Shown: positions 62,712 to 64,000 of the stretch, piece after piece
How the letters are laid out: each line of letters starts with the position of its first letter
Numbering within the stretch: position 1 is the stretch's first letter
DNA from: CALESS01 sp041741455
GTDB lineage: Bacteria; Chloroflexota; Anaerolineae; Anaerolineales; Anaerolineaceae
Direction: 5' to 3'
Length of the DNA stretch: 64,000 nt
Assembly (NCBI GenBank): GCA_041741455.1
Contig: JBGSJZ010000152.1
Coordinates: 104,030 to 168,029 of the forward strand
Notes under the pieces: model-generated
Database searches by the model: none
What the model saw: only the letters and a program-made list of their open reading frames with translations
Told to the model about the DNA's origin: nothing
Program-made: the position numbers and the translations under genes

Positions 62712-63650
62712 ATGATTTTAAGCAAAGCTATTGAAGGCTACATTATGGATGCGACCATGTCGCTATCCCCACGGACCGTGGTACTGTATCGTCTCTACCT
62801 GGGCATCTTCCAGAAATACGCTGGGGACCCTGAGGTAGAAACCATAACCCCTCACCTGCTCAAGACATATCTGCTCTACATGCAGACCCAATACGTCCCC
62901 AATCGACCCTCGGGGAATAAGGACAAGCTCGGTCCCTCAGCGCTTGACAATCACTGGAAGTGCCTGCGCTCTTTCTTCGGCTGGGCTTCAGAAGCCATCG
63001 ATTTACCACGCCCGGATGGAGCACTGCCACGCCCTCGCTATAAACTACCTCAGCCTGACCCTTTCTCACAAGATGACGTGAAAAAGCTGCTGGTGGCAGC
63101 GGAATGGACGAAAGCCATTCAGAACGAAGCCGGAAAAAGTTTCCGCCGGCATCGTCCCCAGGCGGCCAGGGACAAGGCGCTCCTGCTGTTCTTCCTTGAC
63201 ACAGGTCTACGAATTGGCGAAGTTTCTCGATTGAAGACCGAAGATTTGCAAATGGACAATGGCCAAATCCTGGTTGCCCCCTTTGGATCCAGCGTCAAGA
63301 GCCGGCCACGATTGGTGTACCTTGGGACCGTAGCCAAGCGCGCCTTGTGGTTGTACCTGGCCAAAAATCCGCACAAACCGGGAGACCCTCTCTTCTGCAC
63401 GAGCATTCAGACGCTGCGCAATATCGTGCGCTCATGGGGTGAACGTGCCGGTGTCAACAACTGTCACCCGCACCGTTTCCGTCACACCTTTGCGATTGAG
63501 TACTTGCGCAACGGCGGTGACATCATGACCCTTCAGCGCCTTCTGGGACATTCCTCTCTGGACATGGTCCAACATTACCTGAATATCGCCCAGAGTGATG
63601 TAGAGCGGGTGCACCGTAAGGCGTCACCTTCGGACAATTGGAGATTGTAG
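62712..63650 (+). CDS. Tyrosine recombinase/integrase
   Basis: 312 residues. The N-terminal SAM-like DNA-binding domain (~1-100; LSPRTVVLYRLYLGIFQKYAG) is followed by the catalytic domain with R in TGLRIGEVSRLK, HPHRFRHTFAIEYL (H-x-x-R), LLGHSSLD (H) and the nucleophile Tyr in VQHYLNIA. All five catalytic residues are present. The coding sequence is richer in GC and uses different codons from its neighbours, as expected of acquired DNA. AAAGGATGG lies upstream. It probably catalysed insertion into the tRNA-Gly gene. Confidence 0.93.
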   Translation: MILSKAIEGYIMDATMSLSPRTVVLYRLYLGIFQKYAGDPEVETITPHLLKTYLLYMQTQYVPNRPSGNKDKLGPSALDNHWKCLRSFFGWASEAIDLPRPDGALPRPRYKLPQPDPFSQDDVKKLLVAAEWTKAIQNEAGKSFRRHRPQAARDKALLLFFLDTGLRIGEVSRLKTEDLQMDNGQILVAPFGSSVKSRPRLVYLGTVAKRALWLYLAKNPHKPGDPLFCTSIQTLRNIVRSWGERAGVNNCHPHRFRHTFAIEYLRNGGDIMTLQRLLGHSSLDMVQHYLNIAQSDVERVHRKASPSDNWRL

Positions 63651-63733
63651 ACGCGCTTACGCTACAAAGGCTTCTTGGTCACTCGTCGCTTGAGATGGTA
63701 CAAAATTATCTGGTATTGGTTCGTGCTTGCTGA
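63641..63733 (+). pseudogene. C-terminal remnant of a second tyrosine recombinase
   Basis: In another frame that overlaps the end of the intact integrase, the sequence reads TLQRLLGHSSLEMVQNYLVL and stops at TGA (63731-63733). It closely parallels TLQRLLGHSSLDMVQHYLNI of the intact enzyme but differs in many codons, so it is the tail of a separate, related integrase and not a recent copy. Confidence 0.82.
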
Positions 63734-63998
63734 ACTCCTTCAGGTATAGCTTTGTCGAAATGAGCACTTGCTCTACCAGACTGTCAAAGACGGCGTGGTC
63801 CAGCGTTGTCATCCCGCGATAGTAGGCGCGCCTATCGCAAAAGTAAACTCTCACACTGGCGTTGACCTCAAACATATTTGAGACCACAGCGTTCAGGGCG
63901 TATTGGATATTTAAGGTCGCGTCTATTCGATGCCTCTTGCCAATGATCTTCTCCTGCTTTCTATCCAGGAAGAAGACGAATTCATTATCTCTTTCCAC
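63657..63998 (-). CDS. Unrecognised protein of the mobile region, possibly partial
   Basis: A minus-strand frame of at least 113 residues reaches the window edge, so its true start may lie outside. It has a plausible protein character (FFLDRKQEKIIGKRH, VVSNMFEVNASVRVYFCDRRAYYRG, DSLVEQVLISTKLYLKEF) but no family I know. Its last ~25 codons are antisense to the integrase remnant, which suggests its original 3' end was replaced at a junction. Confidence 0.5.
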   Translation of the reverse strand: MERDNEFVFFLDRKQEKIIGKRHRIDATLNIQYALNAVVSNMFEVNASVRVYFCDRRAYYRGMTTLDHAVFDSLVEQVLISTKLYLKEFSKHEPIPDNFVPSQATSDQEAFVA

Positions 63999-64000
63999 GT

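Overview
The window looks like a chromosomal segment of a Chloroflexota bacterium, probably of the Anaerolineae. This is an inference from gene content and style; no rRNA or other phylogenetic marker is present. Supporting signs are moderate GC with dense, overlapping operons, many UUG/GUG starts, several apparently leaderless promoters, large YfhO-type membrane proteins, a K+-independent-type proton pyrophosphatase, Gld-type ABC genes, a FeoA-FeoB fusion and repeated LPDWL-type linear motifs. Housekeeping genes fill most of the window. Only the last ~1.4 kb is clearly mobile.

Layout. 1-467 (minus) is the start of a molybdenum-hydroxylase FAD subunit behind a strongly structured leader (469-564). 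663-7032 (plus) holds an M20 peptidase, YqhQ/DUF1385, a frameshifted ComEA-like gene, then yqeY-pgpH-ybeY-dgkA. 7174-8363 has two divergent response regulators. 8367-12235 has DUF192, a LysM-M23 peptidase and two unrecognised proteins, followed by tRNA-Arg(UCU). 12418-16729 is hsp20, lon, a receiver protein, a GNAT enzyme and a MogA/MoaB protein. 16745-26559 (minus) is a tightly overlapped operon: two YfhO-like proteins alternating with two paralogous membrane proteins, then MoxR and DUF58. 26670-29893 encodes a zinc-ribbon coiled-coil protein and a membrane-anchored NACHT-like/HEAT ATPase.

29907-35409 (minus) is a long cell-envelope and redox operon read from L,D-transpeptidase through CcdA, TlpA, a DUF2085 protein, PgeF and YggS to YggT and DUF167. 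35476-38194 (minus) is smpB, a CTP-type lipid kinase and a hutH-like lyase with an unusual MIO triad. 38213-47424 carries transporters, a class V aminotransferase, a patatin, an esterase, SH3 and zinc-ribbon proteins, DegV and an RluA-type pseudouridine synthase. 47452-49782 (minus) is hppA. 50071-53884 (plus) is a Gld-type ABC transporter operon. 53991-59431 is the primary sigma factor, a 1220-residue TPR/acidic-linker protein and ndk. 59564-62521 is an iron uptake operon (DtxR-family regulator, FeoAB fusion, FeoC-like) with a 16-bp perfect palindrome at its promoter.

The right end is an integration junction. A tRNA-Gly(CCC) gene with a perfect-consensus promoter is cut just after its anticodon loop. 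It is followed by a complete tyrosine recombinase, the C-terminal remnant of a second one, and an unrecognised gene running to the window edge. Base composition and codon use change here.

No stretch longer than 300 bases lacks a gene. The longest intergenic gaps are 49783-50070 (promoter of the ABC operon), 468-662 (structured leader plus promoter) and 62522-62711 (promoter plus cut tRNA). I saw no CRISPR array, insertion sequence or origin.
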